Positions 23,814 to 32,185 of a stretch of DNA of 64,000 nucleotides are shown here, piece after piece. The position numbers and the translations under genes were made by a program. The stretch lies in the NCBI RefSeq assembly GCF_028023555.1, contig NZ_JAQIOY010000002.1, positions 62,001 to 126,000 on the forward strand, read 5' to 3'. Source of the stretch: Thalassococcus_A lentus. Its GTDB lineage: Bacteria > Pseudomonadota > Alphaproteobacteria > Rhodobacterales > Rhodobacteraceae. The number at the start of each line of letters is the position of its first letter. Position 1 is the stretch's first letter. A model generated the notes under the pieces. The model searched no databases. It worked only from the letters and a program-made list of their open reading frames with translations, and was not told the DNA's origin.

Positions 23814-26345
23814 GTGGTTCGCTTCATTTTTTCATTCTTTGGCGCGATCTTTTCGGTCGTGACACTCGGCACGATGATGGTCGCTCTGACCATCGGGGCC
23901 GTTTTCTGGATGTATGGCCGTGACTTGCCTAGCCACGAAAGCCTCGCGCAGTATACGCCGCCAACGATCAGCCGGATCTATTCCACCGAAGGGCAGGTCA
24001 TTGACGAGTTCGCCCAGGAACGCCGTTTGTTCACGCCTGCGGCTGAAATTCCGGACCTGATCAAACAGGCTTTTATCAGCGCGGAAGACAAAAACTTCTA
24101 TCAGCATCAGGGCTATGACATCCGCGGCATCGCCGCTGCGGCGGTTCAGGCGGTGCAAAGCCGTGGGCGCGACGTGCGTGGTGCTTCGACGATTACACAG
24201 CAGGTCATGAAAAACTTCCTGCTGTCTGGTGACCGCCGCGCGGAACGCAAGATCAAGGAAATCATACTGGCCAGCCGCGTTGAAACCGCGCTGAGCAAGG
24301 AAAAAATCCTTGAGCTGTATCTGAACGAGATTTTCCTCGGTCAGAATTCCTATGGCGTGACAGCGGCTTCACAGACCTATTTCAACAAGTCGCTGTCCGA
24401 ACTTGAGCCGCACGAAGCGGCCTTTCTGGCTTCGTTGCCCAAGGCGCCATCGCAGTTCCATCCGGTTCGCCGCAAGGAACGCCTGTTGCAACGCCGGAAC
24501 TTCGTGCTCGAAGAGATGTTCGAAAATGGCTACATCGACAAGGCAACCTATGATGTCGAGGTCAGCCAGCCGCTGAGATCGGTTCAGAATGGTGATTTCG
24601 AACCCTATCAGCGCAGCCTTCCGCCGCGTGACTATTTCACCGACGAAATTCGTCGCCAACTCAGCCGCGACTTTGGCGAAGAGCAGTTCTTTTCCGGCGG
24701 GTACAACGTGCGTGCGACGCTTGACCCAGAGATGCAGATCGAAGCAGCCCATGCGCTGCAACGCGCACTAGAGCAATACGACCGCGGTTTGGGCCGCTGG
24801 CGTGGCACCGGCAAAAAGATTCCGGTCGAAGCGCTGGCGAGTGAGCAGGAATGGCGGGACGCCTTGCGCAAGGTTGCCGTTGCGCGCGACGTTGATCTGG
24901 ACAGCAAGTGGCACGTGGCGGTGGTCCGCGAAGTGCGGGACCAGGAACTTTTGCTGGGGATCGAGGGCCTGTCGCTGGATGATCCACGCGGGATGACCGT
25001 TCCACGCTCGGACACCAACTGGTTCAGCGGCAACCTCTTTGAAAACTTTTCGCCGGGTGATGTGATCCACATTCGTTCGCGCACCGAAGGCGGACAGCAC
25101 GTGCGCTGGACCTTGCGGCAGGTGCCGCGTGTGCAGGGTGGTTTCATGGCCATGGACGTGAATACCGGCCGCGTGATCGCGATGCAGGGCGGGTTCAGCT
25201 ATCAGCATTCGGTATTCAACCGCGCAACGCAGGCCATGCGTCAGCCTGGCTCCAGCTTTAAACCCTTCGTTTTTGCCGCAGCGCTCGACAGTGGCTATAC
25301 GCCCGCGACGATTGTTGTGGACGCGCCGATTGAGATCAACACGCCGCAGGGCGTATGGCGTCCAAAGAACGCTTCCAACAAATTCTACGGTCCAACACCT
25401 TTGCGCACCGGGATCGAACAGTCGCGTAACCTGATGACCATCCGTCTCGCACAGGAAGTGGGCATGGGCGTCATTGCGGACTATGCCGAAAAATTCGGTG
25501 TCTATGACAACATGGGCCGTGTGCTTGCGAACGCTTTGGGCTCTGACGAGACGACGTTGTACAAAACCGTGGCGGCTTATGCGATGTTTGCCAATGGCGG
25601 CGAACGGGTGCAGCCGACACTGATTGACCGGGTTCAGGATCGTTATGGAAACACGATCTACAGCCACGATGCAGAAGATGGGAACAAGCGGGTCTGCGTG
25701 GATTGCGACAACCCGAACCTCGCCGCTGGCCGCAGCCCGCGCATTGTGAACGAACGCGAGCGCGTGATGAACGCGATCACGGCCTATCAGCTGACTTCCA
25801 TGATGGAAGGCGTGGTTGAGCGCGGCACCGCCAAGAAAACCGTGAACCTGCCAGTCCCGACTGCCGGCAAGACCGGCACAACCAATGACGCCAAGGATGT
25901 CTGGTTTGTTGGCTTCACCAGCAATATCGTGGCCGGCTGTTACATCGGTTTTGACACGCCGCGCAGCCTTGGCCGCGGGGCATCCGGTGGCGGCATGTGC
26001 GGCCCGGTGTTCACACGCTTTATGCAAAAAGCCGTGCAGAAATACGGTGGCGGTGCCTTTGATGTGCCGGCGGGTTGTGAATTCATCAAGATCGATCGCT
26101 TTTCCGGCGCGCGACTGGGTGAAAGCGCATCTGGCCCCAACGTCGTTGCAGAATGCTTCCGCGAAGGGGAGCAGCCGGTCTTTGGCATCCAGTTCGACGG
26201 CGGCTTTGCCATGTCGGGCGCTTTCGATCTGATCCGCCCGAACAACAACGGCGCTGCCAAGGAAGTCACCACCTCTTCGGGCAAAAAGGCCATTGTCGGA
26301 CCAAAAGCCGGATTTGGCTCGCTCAGCTCGGGTGGCCTTTACTGA
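23814..26345 (+). CDS. mrcA: Class A penicillin-binding protein 1A
   Basis: The GTG start (AAGGAGCAGG upstream) gives 843 residues. A membrane anchor spans residues ~5-33. The glycosyltransferase domain has EDKNFYQHQG with catalytic Glu91 and GASTITQQVMKNFLL. The transpeptidase domain has SxxK at 480-483 (QPGSSFKPF), the SRN motif (IEQSRNLM) and KTGT at 686-689. An OB-like insertion lies between the domains. It polymerises and cross-links peptidoglycan from the inner membrane. Two cysteine pairs (VCVDCD, and later CGP/GCE) in the periplasmic part may form disulfides. Confidence 0.96.
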   Translation: MVRFIFSFFGAIFSVVTLGTMMVALTIGAVFWMYGRDLPSHESLAQYTPPTISRIYSTEGQVIDEFAQERRLFTPAAEIPDLIKQAFISAEDKNFYQHQGYDIRGIAAAAVQAVQSRGRDVRGASTITQQVMKNFLLSGDRRAERKIKEIILASRVETALSKEKILELYLNEIFLGQNSYGVTAASQTYFNKSLSELEPHEAAFLASLPKAPSQFHPVRRKERLLQRRNFVLEEMFENGYIDKATYDVEVSQPLRSVQNGDFEPYQRSLPPRDYFTDEIRRQLSRDFGEEQFFSGGYNVRATLDPEMQIEAAHALQRALEQYDRGLGRWRGTGKKIPVEALASEQEWRDALRKVAVARDVDLDSKWHVAVVREVRDQELLLGIEGLSLDDPRGMTVPRSDTNWFSGNLFENFSPGDVIHIRSRTEGGQHVRWTLRQVPRVQGGFMAMDVNTGRVIAMQGGFSYQHSVFNRATQAMRQPGSSFKPFVFAAALDSGYTPATIVVDAPIEINTPQGVWRPKNASNKFYGPTPLRTGIEQSRNLMTIRLAQEVGMGVIADYAEKFGVYDNMGRVLANALGSDETTLYKTVAAYAMFANGGERVQPTLIDRVQDRYGNTIYSHDAEDGNKRVCVDCDNPNLAAGRSPRIVNERERVMNAITAYQLTSMMEGVVERGTAKKTVNLPVPTAGKTGTTNDAKDVWFVGFTSNIVAGCYIGFDTPRSLGRGASGGGMCGPVFTRFMQKAVQKYGGGAFDVPAGCEFIKIDRFSGARLGESASGPNVVAECFREGEQPVFGIQFDGGFAMSGAFDLIRPNNNGAAKEVTTSSGKKAIVGPKAGFGSLSSGGLY

Positions 26346-26437
26346 TCACTCTGTGAACCAGCCTGTGCTTGGTGCCTTGCCGCTTGGCGGGGGCCTTGCT
26401 ATCACGCGGGGCCAGCAGTTCTTTGACAGGATTAACC

Positions 26438-27562
26438 ATGCGCGCAGAAGCCCAGAACAACGTGGACAAGATCGTAAAGTCGCTTGATCTGCTCAAGCAA
26501 CGGCTTGGCTGGGAAACGGCGCAGCATCGGCTTGAGGAATTCAACGCGCGCGTTGAAGACCCGAACCTGTGGGACGACCCGGCCGCGGCCCAGAAGCTGA
26601 TGCGCGAGCGTCAGCAGCTGGTGGACGCCATGGAAACCTACACTTCGATCAAACAAGAGCTGGAAGACCAGCAGGAACTGATCGAGCTGGGCGAAATGGA
26701 AGAGGACGACGAGATCGTCGCCGAGGCCGAGGATGCGCTGAAGGTGCTTGTGGCCAAGGCCGCCAAGAAAGAACTCGAAGCGCTGCTGGATGGCGAGACG
26801 GACGGCAACGATGCCTTCCTTGAAATCAAGTCAGGGGCAGGGGGCACCGAGGCCTGCGATTGGGCCAGCATGCTGGCGCGGATGTATGTTCGCTGGGCCG
26901 AAAAGCGCGGTTTCGAGGTCGAGCTTCAGGAAGAAACTCCCGGCACCGAGGCGGGTATCAAATCGGTGACCTATCAGATCAAGGGCAAGAATGCCTATGG
27001 CTGGCTGAAATCCGAGAGTGGCACACATCGCCTTGTGCGAATTTCGCCCTTTGGCAAAGGCACGCGCGAGACGTCTTTTGCTGGGGTTGGCGCCTATCCC
27101 GTGATCGACGACAACATCGAAATCGAAGTGAACCCCGCTGATATCCGGATCGATACCTACCGGTCTTCGGGCGCAGGCGGACAGCACGTCAACACCACCG
27201 ACTCGGCGGTTCGGATTACCCACCATCCAACCGGGATCGTGGTGACAAGTTCGGAAAAATCCCAGCACCAGAACCGTGACATCGCCATGAAAGCGCTGAA
27301 ATCGCGGCTTTACCAGCTGGAGCTGGACCGCCGGAACGCCGAAGTGAACGCTATGCACGAGGCCAAGGGGGATGCAGGCTGGGGCGCGCAGATCCGCTCT
27401 TATGTTCTGCAGCCTTATCAGATGGTCAAGGATTTGCGCACCAACCATGAAACCGCCGACACCTCGGGCGTTCTGGATGGGGATCTGGACCCGTTCATGG
27501 AAGCTACTCTGGCCATGCAGGTCGCTGGCAAGAGCCGTGCCGAGGCGGGCGCAGAAGACTAA
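26438..27562 (+). CDS. prfB: Peptide chain release factor 2
   Basis: A 374-residue RF2. The codon-recognition tripeptide SPF is in RISPFGKGTRETSF, and the peptidyl-hydrolysis GGQ motif in GAGGQHVNTTDSAVR. RF2 releases peptides at UGA and UAA. The frame is continuous from the ATG, with no internal UGA near codon 26, so the autoregulatory +1 frameshift known from E. coli prfB is absent. The upstream 92 bases form no other gene. Confidence 0.97.
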   Translation: MRAEAQNNVDKIVKSLDLLKQRLGWETAQHRLEEFNARVEDPNLWDDPAAAQKLMRERQQLVDAMETYTSIKQELEDQQELIELGEMEEDDEIVAEAEDALKVLVAKAAKKELEALLDGETDGNDAFLEIKSGAGGTEACDWASMLARMYVRWAEKRGFEVELQEETPGTEAGIKSVTYQIKGKNAYGWLKSESGTHRLVRISPFGKGTRETSFAGVGAYPVIDDNIEIEVNPADIRIDTYRSSGAGGQHVNTTDSAVRITHHPTGIVVTSSEKSQHQNRDIAMKALKSRLYQLELDRRNAEVNAMHEAKGDAGWGAQIRSYVLQPYQMVKDLRTNHETADTSGVLDGDLDPFMEATLAMQVAGKSRAEAGAED

Positions 27563-27600
27563 GCGCGACATACCCTGATCAGGTGCGACGTCGCTCGTCC

Positions 27601-27618
27601 TGCAGCCCTGCGGCTGCA
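27601..27618 (+). terminator. Weak hairpin downstream of prfB
   Basis: TGCAGCC (27601-27607) and GGCTGCA (27612-27618) form a perfect 7-bp stem with a CTGC loop 38 bases after the prfB stop. No T-tract follows, so a terminator function is only possible (factor-dependent or mRNA-protecting). Confidence 0.3.
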
Positions 27619-27734
27619 TGACCTCGCCCCGCCCACCTTCCCATGTGCCTTTGGGTGCTTTTCCCTTGTGAAGCGCAATCGTGTTTGGCTAGTCTGAAGC
27701 CGGAAACGCGCGGGCGACCTGAGGAGGAGAAGGG

Positions 27735-28541
27735 ATGCCCGATACGCCTAAACCTGGTGTGCCGGATTTGGCCACTGCCACTGTGTCGACGCTGCGCGAG
27801 GCGCTGAGACGGGGCTGGAGAGACTTCTGCAAGGCGCCGCGTTTCGCGTTGGTCTTTGCGGGTATCTACGTTCTGGGCGGCTGGTTGATGGTCTGGATCA
27901 CCAACGTCACAGGACAGACCTATTGGCTGGTCTTCGCCGCAATTGGGTTTCCATTGATCGGCCCCTTCGCAGCCGTGGCCTTTTATGATGTCAGCCGCAG
28001 GATTGAACAGGGCCGGCCACTGCAGTGGAGCGAAATCGCCAGCGTGGTTCTCAGACAGTCAAAAAGACAGCTGCCATCGATCTGCGCGATCATCATTGTT
28101 GTCTTCCTGTTCTGGTTCTTTCTGGCCCACATGATCTTTGCCTTGTTCATGGGGCTGTCCACGATGACCAATGTCTCAAGCTCTTTTGAAATTTACCTGA
28201 CTTCGAACGGGTTGATGATGCTTGGATTCGGAACCGTGGTCGGCGCCGGATTTGCGACGTTGCTTTACATGATCACGGTCCTGTCTCTGCCGATGTTACT
28301 GGACCGTGAAATAGATTTTGTGACCGCGATGATTACGTCATTTCAGTTTGTTCTGAGCAATTGGGTTGTGATGTGCGGATGGGCCGTGTTCATCGCAGCG
28401 GCGACCTTTGTGGCGATGATCCCCGGCTTTTTCGGACTTTTGATTGTCTTGCCGGTTCTGGGGCACGCCAGCTGGCATCTCTACGATATGCTGGCCTATG
28501 GGCCGGACGCGGGAATGAATGCGGATTTGGCTGGGGCGTGA
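27735..28541 (+). CDS. DUF2189-family integral membrane protein
   Basis: A 268-residue protein with about six hydrophobic segments: FALVFAGIYVLGGWLMVWI, YWLVFAAIGFPLIGPFAAVAFY, ICAIIIVVFLFWFFLAHMIFALF, MMLGFGTVVGAGFATLLYMITVL, VVMCGWAVFIAAATFVAMIPGFFGLLIVLPVLG. The YDVSRRIEQGRPLQW segment is typical of DUF2189. Preceded by GAGGAGGAGAAGGG. No known biochemical role. Confidence 0.85.
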   Translation: MPDTPKPGVPDLATATVSTLREALRRGWRDFCKAPRFALVFAGIYVLGGWLMVWITNVTGQTYWLVFAAIGFPLIGPFAAVAFYDVSRRIEQGRPLQWSEIASVVLRQSKRQLPSICAIIIVVFLFWFFLAHMIFALFMGLSTMTNVSSSFEIYLTSNGLMMLGFGTVVGAGFATLLYMITVLSLPMLLDREIDFVTAMITSFQFVLSNWVVMCGWAVFIAAATFVAMIPGFFGLLIVLPVLGHASWHLYDMLAYGPDAGMNADLAGA

Positions 28542-28549
28542 CGGCACGC

Positions 28550-28762
28550 TCAGACCTCTCGGCCCGCAGCCCTGAGCCGGTCTCGCAGATCGGCTGCGCG
28601 GGGATCGCCCAGTTCAAGGGCAAAGACATAGGCGTGGGTCAGATAGAAATAGCAGGCCTCAACCGAGGCAGCCTGATCTGCAGCCTCGATATAAAGCGCG
28701 ATCAGTGCCGATCGGTCATCATCTTCATGCGCACTGAGCAATCGCGCCTGAAGATCGTTCAT
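28550..28762 (-). CDS. Small hypothetical protein translationally coupled to the Rieske gene
   Basis: The ATG at 28762 overlaps the Rieske stop in an ATGA (4 bases), giving 70 residues: MNDLQARLLSAHEDDDRSAL, then a helical EAADQAASVEACYFYLTHAYVFALELGD. The pattern resembles one or two TPR-like helices. A frame 9 codons longer exists, but the coupled start is more convincing. Probably an accessory or stability factor for the Rieske enzyme; this is inferred from coupling only. Confidence 0.65.
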   Translation of the reverse strand: MNDLQARLLSAHEDDDRSALIALYIEAADQAASVEACYFYLTHAYVFALELGDPRAADLRDRLRAAGREV

Positions 28763-29919
28763 TCCGCGGCCTGATTCTGCGCGCGCCATCTGTTTACGCG
28801 GCTTGCAACCCAGTCATGAAAGCAATGTGTCGGCCCATCCATGGCAGGGCTGAAGCGTCCGCCATCAAAGCCCGAAGCGTGGCGACCGCGCTGCATGCCT
28901 TCAACGACAAAGATGTCTTCTTCGAAGACAAGCTTCCACAACGCGGCATTGCTGGCGCGCAGCTCGGCGTCGGTATCGGGGGTTGGATAGTACAGGTGCA
29001 CATGCTCAGAGGTGTGGTCCGGGCCTTCGGGCACAAGAATGAGAACAAAGGCATGATCGCGGTGAACGCCCAGCAGAACATTGGGAAAGGCTGCGATGTA
29101 TTCGGCCGCGGTGTCCCATTTCTCGTCCAGCCCCGCGAAGTCCGGAAAGGTTGTTCCATCCTCACCTTTGAGTTGGCGATAGACCCATGTGCCTTGTCCC
29201 GCATAAAGCTCGGGCGCTTCGATATTGTAGTGATCTTCGAGCCGCGAATAGCTGTTCAAACCCGGATGGACCCAAGGCAGGTGATAGCTTTCGCAATAGT
29301 TTTCGACGGCCAGTTTCCAATTGGTTTTAACGTCCAGAACAAACCGGCTGTTTTCGCCACCATGGTAAACGGGTTGATCGAATTCGGCCCATCGTTGGAT
29401 CAGGTCGGCCATGGCTTCTTCGAAGGGCAGGGCGTCACCGCTTACGTTGATCCAGACAACGTCGCGCCAGATGTGGCTGCGTACTTCGATCAGGCCCAAT
29501 GTCGCGCGGTCGATTGCGTCGTGCGTGTTCTGGCCCGGCCCGCCCACATGGGGCGTCGACACAAGGCGGCCGTCGGTACCATAGCACCACGAATGATAGG
29601 GACAGCGAATGGCCCCTTCGATCTTGCGCGGCTCATCCACGAGGATCATGCCGCGATGGCGGCAAATGTTCTGAAAGACCCGCACCGTATCGTCACGCCC
29701 CCGCACCAGTAAAAGCGGCATGCCCAGAAACGTTATTGGTTTTGCGTCCCCAATTTCGGGCACATCGGCAGCGACGGCCAGACCGGCCCACTGACTGAAC
29801 AAGAGCGCGTTGCGTTCTTCGTTAAAGACGGCTGGATCGATGTAGTGGGCGTTGGGCAATCCCTGCGCGCGTTCAACCGGTTGGCGAACCTGTGACAGAT
29901 CGGTGATGTGCTTGCTCAT
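28759..29919 (-). CDS. Rieske non-heme iron oxygenase alpha subunit
   Basis: Starting at 29919 (AGGAG upstream) gives 386 residues. The Rieske 2Fe-2S ligands are Cys86-x-His88 and Cys106-xx-His109 (CRHRG, CPYHSWCY). The mononuclear iron site is in ENYCESYHLPWVHPG, with His213 and His218. The family includes aromatic ring dioxygenases, choline monooxygenase, and glycine betaine (GbcA) and carnitine (CntA) monooxygenases. Given other methylamine genes in the window, an oxidative demethylase is a reasonable guess, but no reductase partner is adjacent and an aromatic substrate is not excluded. The frame extends 31 codons upstream without conserved sequence. Confidence 0.85.
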   Translation of the reverse strand: MSKHITDLSQVRQPVERAQGLPNAHYIDPAVFNEERNALLFSQWAGLAVAADVPEIGDAKPITFLGMPLLLVRGRDDTVRVFQNICRHRGMILVDEPRKIEGAIRCPYHSWCYGTDGRLVSTPHVGGPGQNTHDAIDRATLGLIEVRSHIWRDVVWINVSGDALPFEEAMADLIQRWAEFDQPVYHGGENSRFVLDVKTNWKLAVENYCESYHLPWVHPGLNSYSRLEDHYNIEAPELYAGQGTWVYRQLKGEDGTTFPDFAGLDEKWDTAAEYIAAFPNVLLGVHRDHAFVLILVPEGPDHTSEHVHLYYPTPDTDAELRASNAALWKLVFEEDIFVVEGMQRGRHASGFDGGRFSPAMDGPTHCFHDWVASRVNRWRAQNQAAE

Positions 29920-30043
29920 GACGGCGCTCCTGCGTGAACTGGCTATCACCTTAGCGAGTCGCAAAAGCAAAAGCCGCGCTGGAACGCGACATAGGTTGCC
30001 GGAATCCGGCATTGCAGTGATCGATAGAGCCTGAGGTCAGCTG

Positions 30044-30865
30044 TTACTTGAACGCAGTGCCAATACGCAGAAGATTGCGATGGAAGGGACCAAGGGCGTC
30101 TTCTGAGCACATACCCGCGCTTCGGGCTGCGGGCAGAACCTTTTGCGCGTCGCGGCCCAGATATTCATAGACCAAGCGTTCGATCCGGCGTCCGGCCACA
30201 TCTTCGCGAACCGTGCGGGCGACATAACCCACCCAAAAGTTGTTCTCGAAGGATGGTACGCGGGCCAGATAGTTGAAGGATGCGGTCACGGCGCCCCTGC
30301 GGCTGACCAGGACAGCAATCCCGTCCTCTTGGGGCATGACAGCGCCGCGGAACTCTCGGGTCGCGGGATCGGTCGGCAAGCCCTGACTGCGGACGGCTTC
30401 CTTCGCTTCGAAGCCGCGCAGGAAGACCTGTTCGTCTTTGCGGAACACATAGACCACACCCTGAACAAAGCGGCTTTCGTCAGCAAAGCTACGACGGGCA
30501 AAGCGGTAGAACCCGTTTGGGAAATCGTCTTCGGCCAGAGAACGCGCTTTTGTGCCAACAAAATCCGCAACAGCGGGGTGGTTCAGAAGGCCGCCTGCCG
30601 AGTTGCTTATTTCTTGTACAGGTTCGAGCAAAATTCGCGCGTCCACGCGAAAATAGCTGCAAATGCGATGTAAAACGTCCGGTCTGGGGAAACTTTCACC
30701 GGCCAGATAGCGATTATACTGAGTCCGATTGATTCCCAACTCGCGGCAAAGTGCGGAAATCGAGACGGCCTGTTGTGACAGCTGACGCAAATTGGCACCG
30801 AGCATATTGCGCAATTCGGCCGGACTCGGGTGCCGTTGCGCTTTCTGGTCGTTTTTTGGCCGCAT
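30044..30865 (-). CDS. XRE-type HTH transcriptional regulator
   Basis: A 273-residue protein with a Cro/C1-type HTH at residues ~15-75 (LGANLRQLSQQAVSISALCRELGINRTQYNRYLAGESFPRPDVLHRIC). The remaining ~190 residues (VADFVGTKARSLAEDDFPNGFYRFARRSF and following) look like a sensory domain. I do not recognise its ligand. It lies 124 bases upstream of the Rieske start on the same strand and may regulate it. The short intergenic spacer holds no obvious terminator. Confidence 0.82.
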   Translation of the reverse strand: MRPKNDQKAQRHPSPAELRNMLGANLRQLSQQAVSISALCRELGINRTQYNRYLAGESFPRPDVLHRICSYFRVDARILLEPVQEISNSAGGLLNHPAVADFVGTKARSLAEDDFPNGFYRFARRSFADESRFVQGVVYVFRKDEQVFLRGFEAKEAVRSQGLPTDPATREFRGAVMPQEDGIAVLVSRRGAVTASFNYLARVPSFENNFWVGYVARTVREDVAGRRIERLVYEYLGRDAQKVLPAARSAGMCSEDALGPFHRNLLRIGTAFK

Positions 30866-30938
30866 AAAACCCTCACTGGTTGAGTATGTGTACTTTGTTC
30901 TCAGCCTTTTTCCAAGACTGTTCGCTTTTTAGATGTTG

Positions 30939-30960
30939 ACTGACGCTTTTTGGCGTCAGT
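30939..30960. promoter_or_regulatory. Perfect 8-bp inverted repeat upstream of the HTH regulator
   Basis: ACTGACGC (30939-30946) and GCGTCAGT (30953-30960) are perfect inverted arms around TTTTTG. The element is 74 bases upstream of the regulator ATG and about 130 bases upstream of the divergent small cold-shock-like gene. It could be an autoregulatory operator or a small hairpin. Confidence 0.4.
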
Positions 30961-31088
30961 ACTGATGCAGTTCCGCGCCAAAGGTGCAAATTTACGGCAC
31001 AAAAATCAAGGGATAGACGCGGCAATAAGGATGTTTTCCGTGCGGGAAAAATTTCACTTTGGTTAAAACAGCAACCAAAGAGCGCATC

Positions 31089-31388
31089 ATGGAAGAAAGA
31101 ATGTACGGTGTTGTCCTTTGGACGGACAAACGGCAAGACAATGCGGTGATCTGGTGCGAGGATCATGGAAACCTCGCTTTTTACTCCAGCGCAGAGCAGA
31201 GCGCACATCGTGGCACACCGCTTGATGCCGGGGATCTGATCCAGTTCGACCTTCGCGAAGAGAGTGAAATCCGGCGCGCCCGTAACCCAGAGCGGGTCAA
31301 CGCCAACTACGCCCCGGATCTTGTGTCCAAACTGAAGCCGGCTGGCCAGCCACTCACGGAGGGCAACGTGATCGCGTTTCCCGGCTAG
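31089..31388 (+). CDS. Small cold-shock-domain-like protein
   Basis: From the ATG at 31089 the product has 99 residues: MEERMYGVVLWTDKRQDNAV, then IWCEDHGNLAFYSSAEQ and LDAGDLIQFDLREESEIRRA. The strand order and the G-x-V-x-W start resemble an OB-fold cold-shock domain, although the classic RNP1 (KGFGFI) is not conserved. It could bind nucleic acid. A TTG 30 bases upstream is an alternative start. A strong intrinsic terminator follows at 31442. Family assignment is tentative. Confidence 0.6.
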   Translation: MEERMYGVVLWTDKRQDNAVIWCEDHGNLAFYSSAEQSAHRGTPLDAGDLIQFDLREESEIRRARNPERVNANYAPDLVSKLKPAGQPLTEGNVIAFPG

Positions 31389-31441
31389 TCTCCCCAGTTG
31401 CCTGGGTGGTTCCCCGCGCCCGGGCAGCAAAGACGAGAAAA

Positions 31442-31466
31442 GGCGCCAGTTCTCTGGCGCCTTTTT
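31442..31466 (+). terminator. Intrinsic terminator after the cold-shock-like gene
   Basis: GGCGCCAG (31442-31449), loop TTCT, CTGGCGCC (31454-31461), then TTTTTC. A perfect 8-bp GC-rich stem with a T-run ends the plus-strand transcript. ilvH, on the minus strand, ends 24 bases further on. Confidence 0.85.
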
Positions 31467-31489
31467 CTTTTCGTCAAATTGGAACGGCT

Positions 31490-32050
31490 TCAGGAGCCGC
31501 GAGAGACCGCGGCAACACCAGTGCGGGCGATTTCAATCAGTCCCAATGGGCGCATGATGTCCGCAAACGCATCCACCTTGTCCGGCGTGCCTGTGATTTG
31601 AAAGACAAAGCTTTCCAATGTGCTGTCTACGACGTTGGCGCGGAAGATGTCGGCCAGACGCAGCGCTTCGACCCGTTTGTCACCGCTTCCTGACACTTTG
31701 ACCAGCGCCAGTTCGCGTTCGACCGACTGACCTTCGACCGTCAGGTCATGCACGTCATGGACAGGAACGATCCGGCCAAGCTGCGCTTTGATCTGTTCGA
31801 TGACCTGAGGTGTGCCAGTGGTGACGATCGTGATGCGGCTCAGATGCCCTTCGTGATCCACTTCGGCGACAGTGAGGCTTTCGATGTTGTATCCGCGACC
31901 TGAAAACAGGCCGATCACACGGGCAAGAACGCCAGGTTCATTTTCGACCAGCACAGCCAGTGTATGCCGTTCCTGCATGTCCGAGAAATTGGGACGCAGG
32001 TTATAAGCAGAATGCTTGGAGGACCCTTTTTTGATCTGAAGCGCGGACAT
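31490..32050 (-). CDS. ilvH: Acetolactate synthase small (regulatory) subunit
   Basis: A 186-residue regulatory subunit. The N-terminal ACT domain reads HTLAVLVENEPGVLARVIGLFSGRGYNIESLTV, followed by the second ALS_ss domain (RELALVKVSGSGDKRVEALRLADIFRANVVD). It binds branched-chain amino acids and confers feedback inhibition on IlvB. Unusually, the large subunit gene is not adjacent: a plus-strand hybrid kinase gene intervenes. Confidence 0.95.
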   Translation of the reverse strand: MSALQIKKGSSKHSAYNLRPNFSDMQERHTLAVLVENEPGVLARVIGLFSGRGYNIESLTVAEVDHEGHLSRITIVTTGTPQVIEQIKAQLGRIVPVHDVHDLTVEGQSVERELALVKVSGSGDKRVEALRLADIFRANVVDSTLESFVFQITGTPDKVDAFADIMRPLGLIEIARTGVAAVSRGS

Positions 32051-32185
32051 CGGTTTTTCCCTTGTTTTGCACGTTCCTAGGTAGCGGAACTGCTGCGAAA
32101 GGAAAAGACCAAAGCATCTGTGTCTTTTCCGGTTTCAGCAAACATTAGGAACTTGGACGTAACCAAGGGGCTGAGGATCCGCTGG

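Noticed and set aside
24768..26027. 419-codon minus-strand frame opposite the PBP1A transpeptidase
   Set aside because: Antisense to SxxK, SRN and KTGT motifs; high His/Arg composition typical of shadows.
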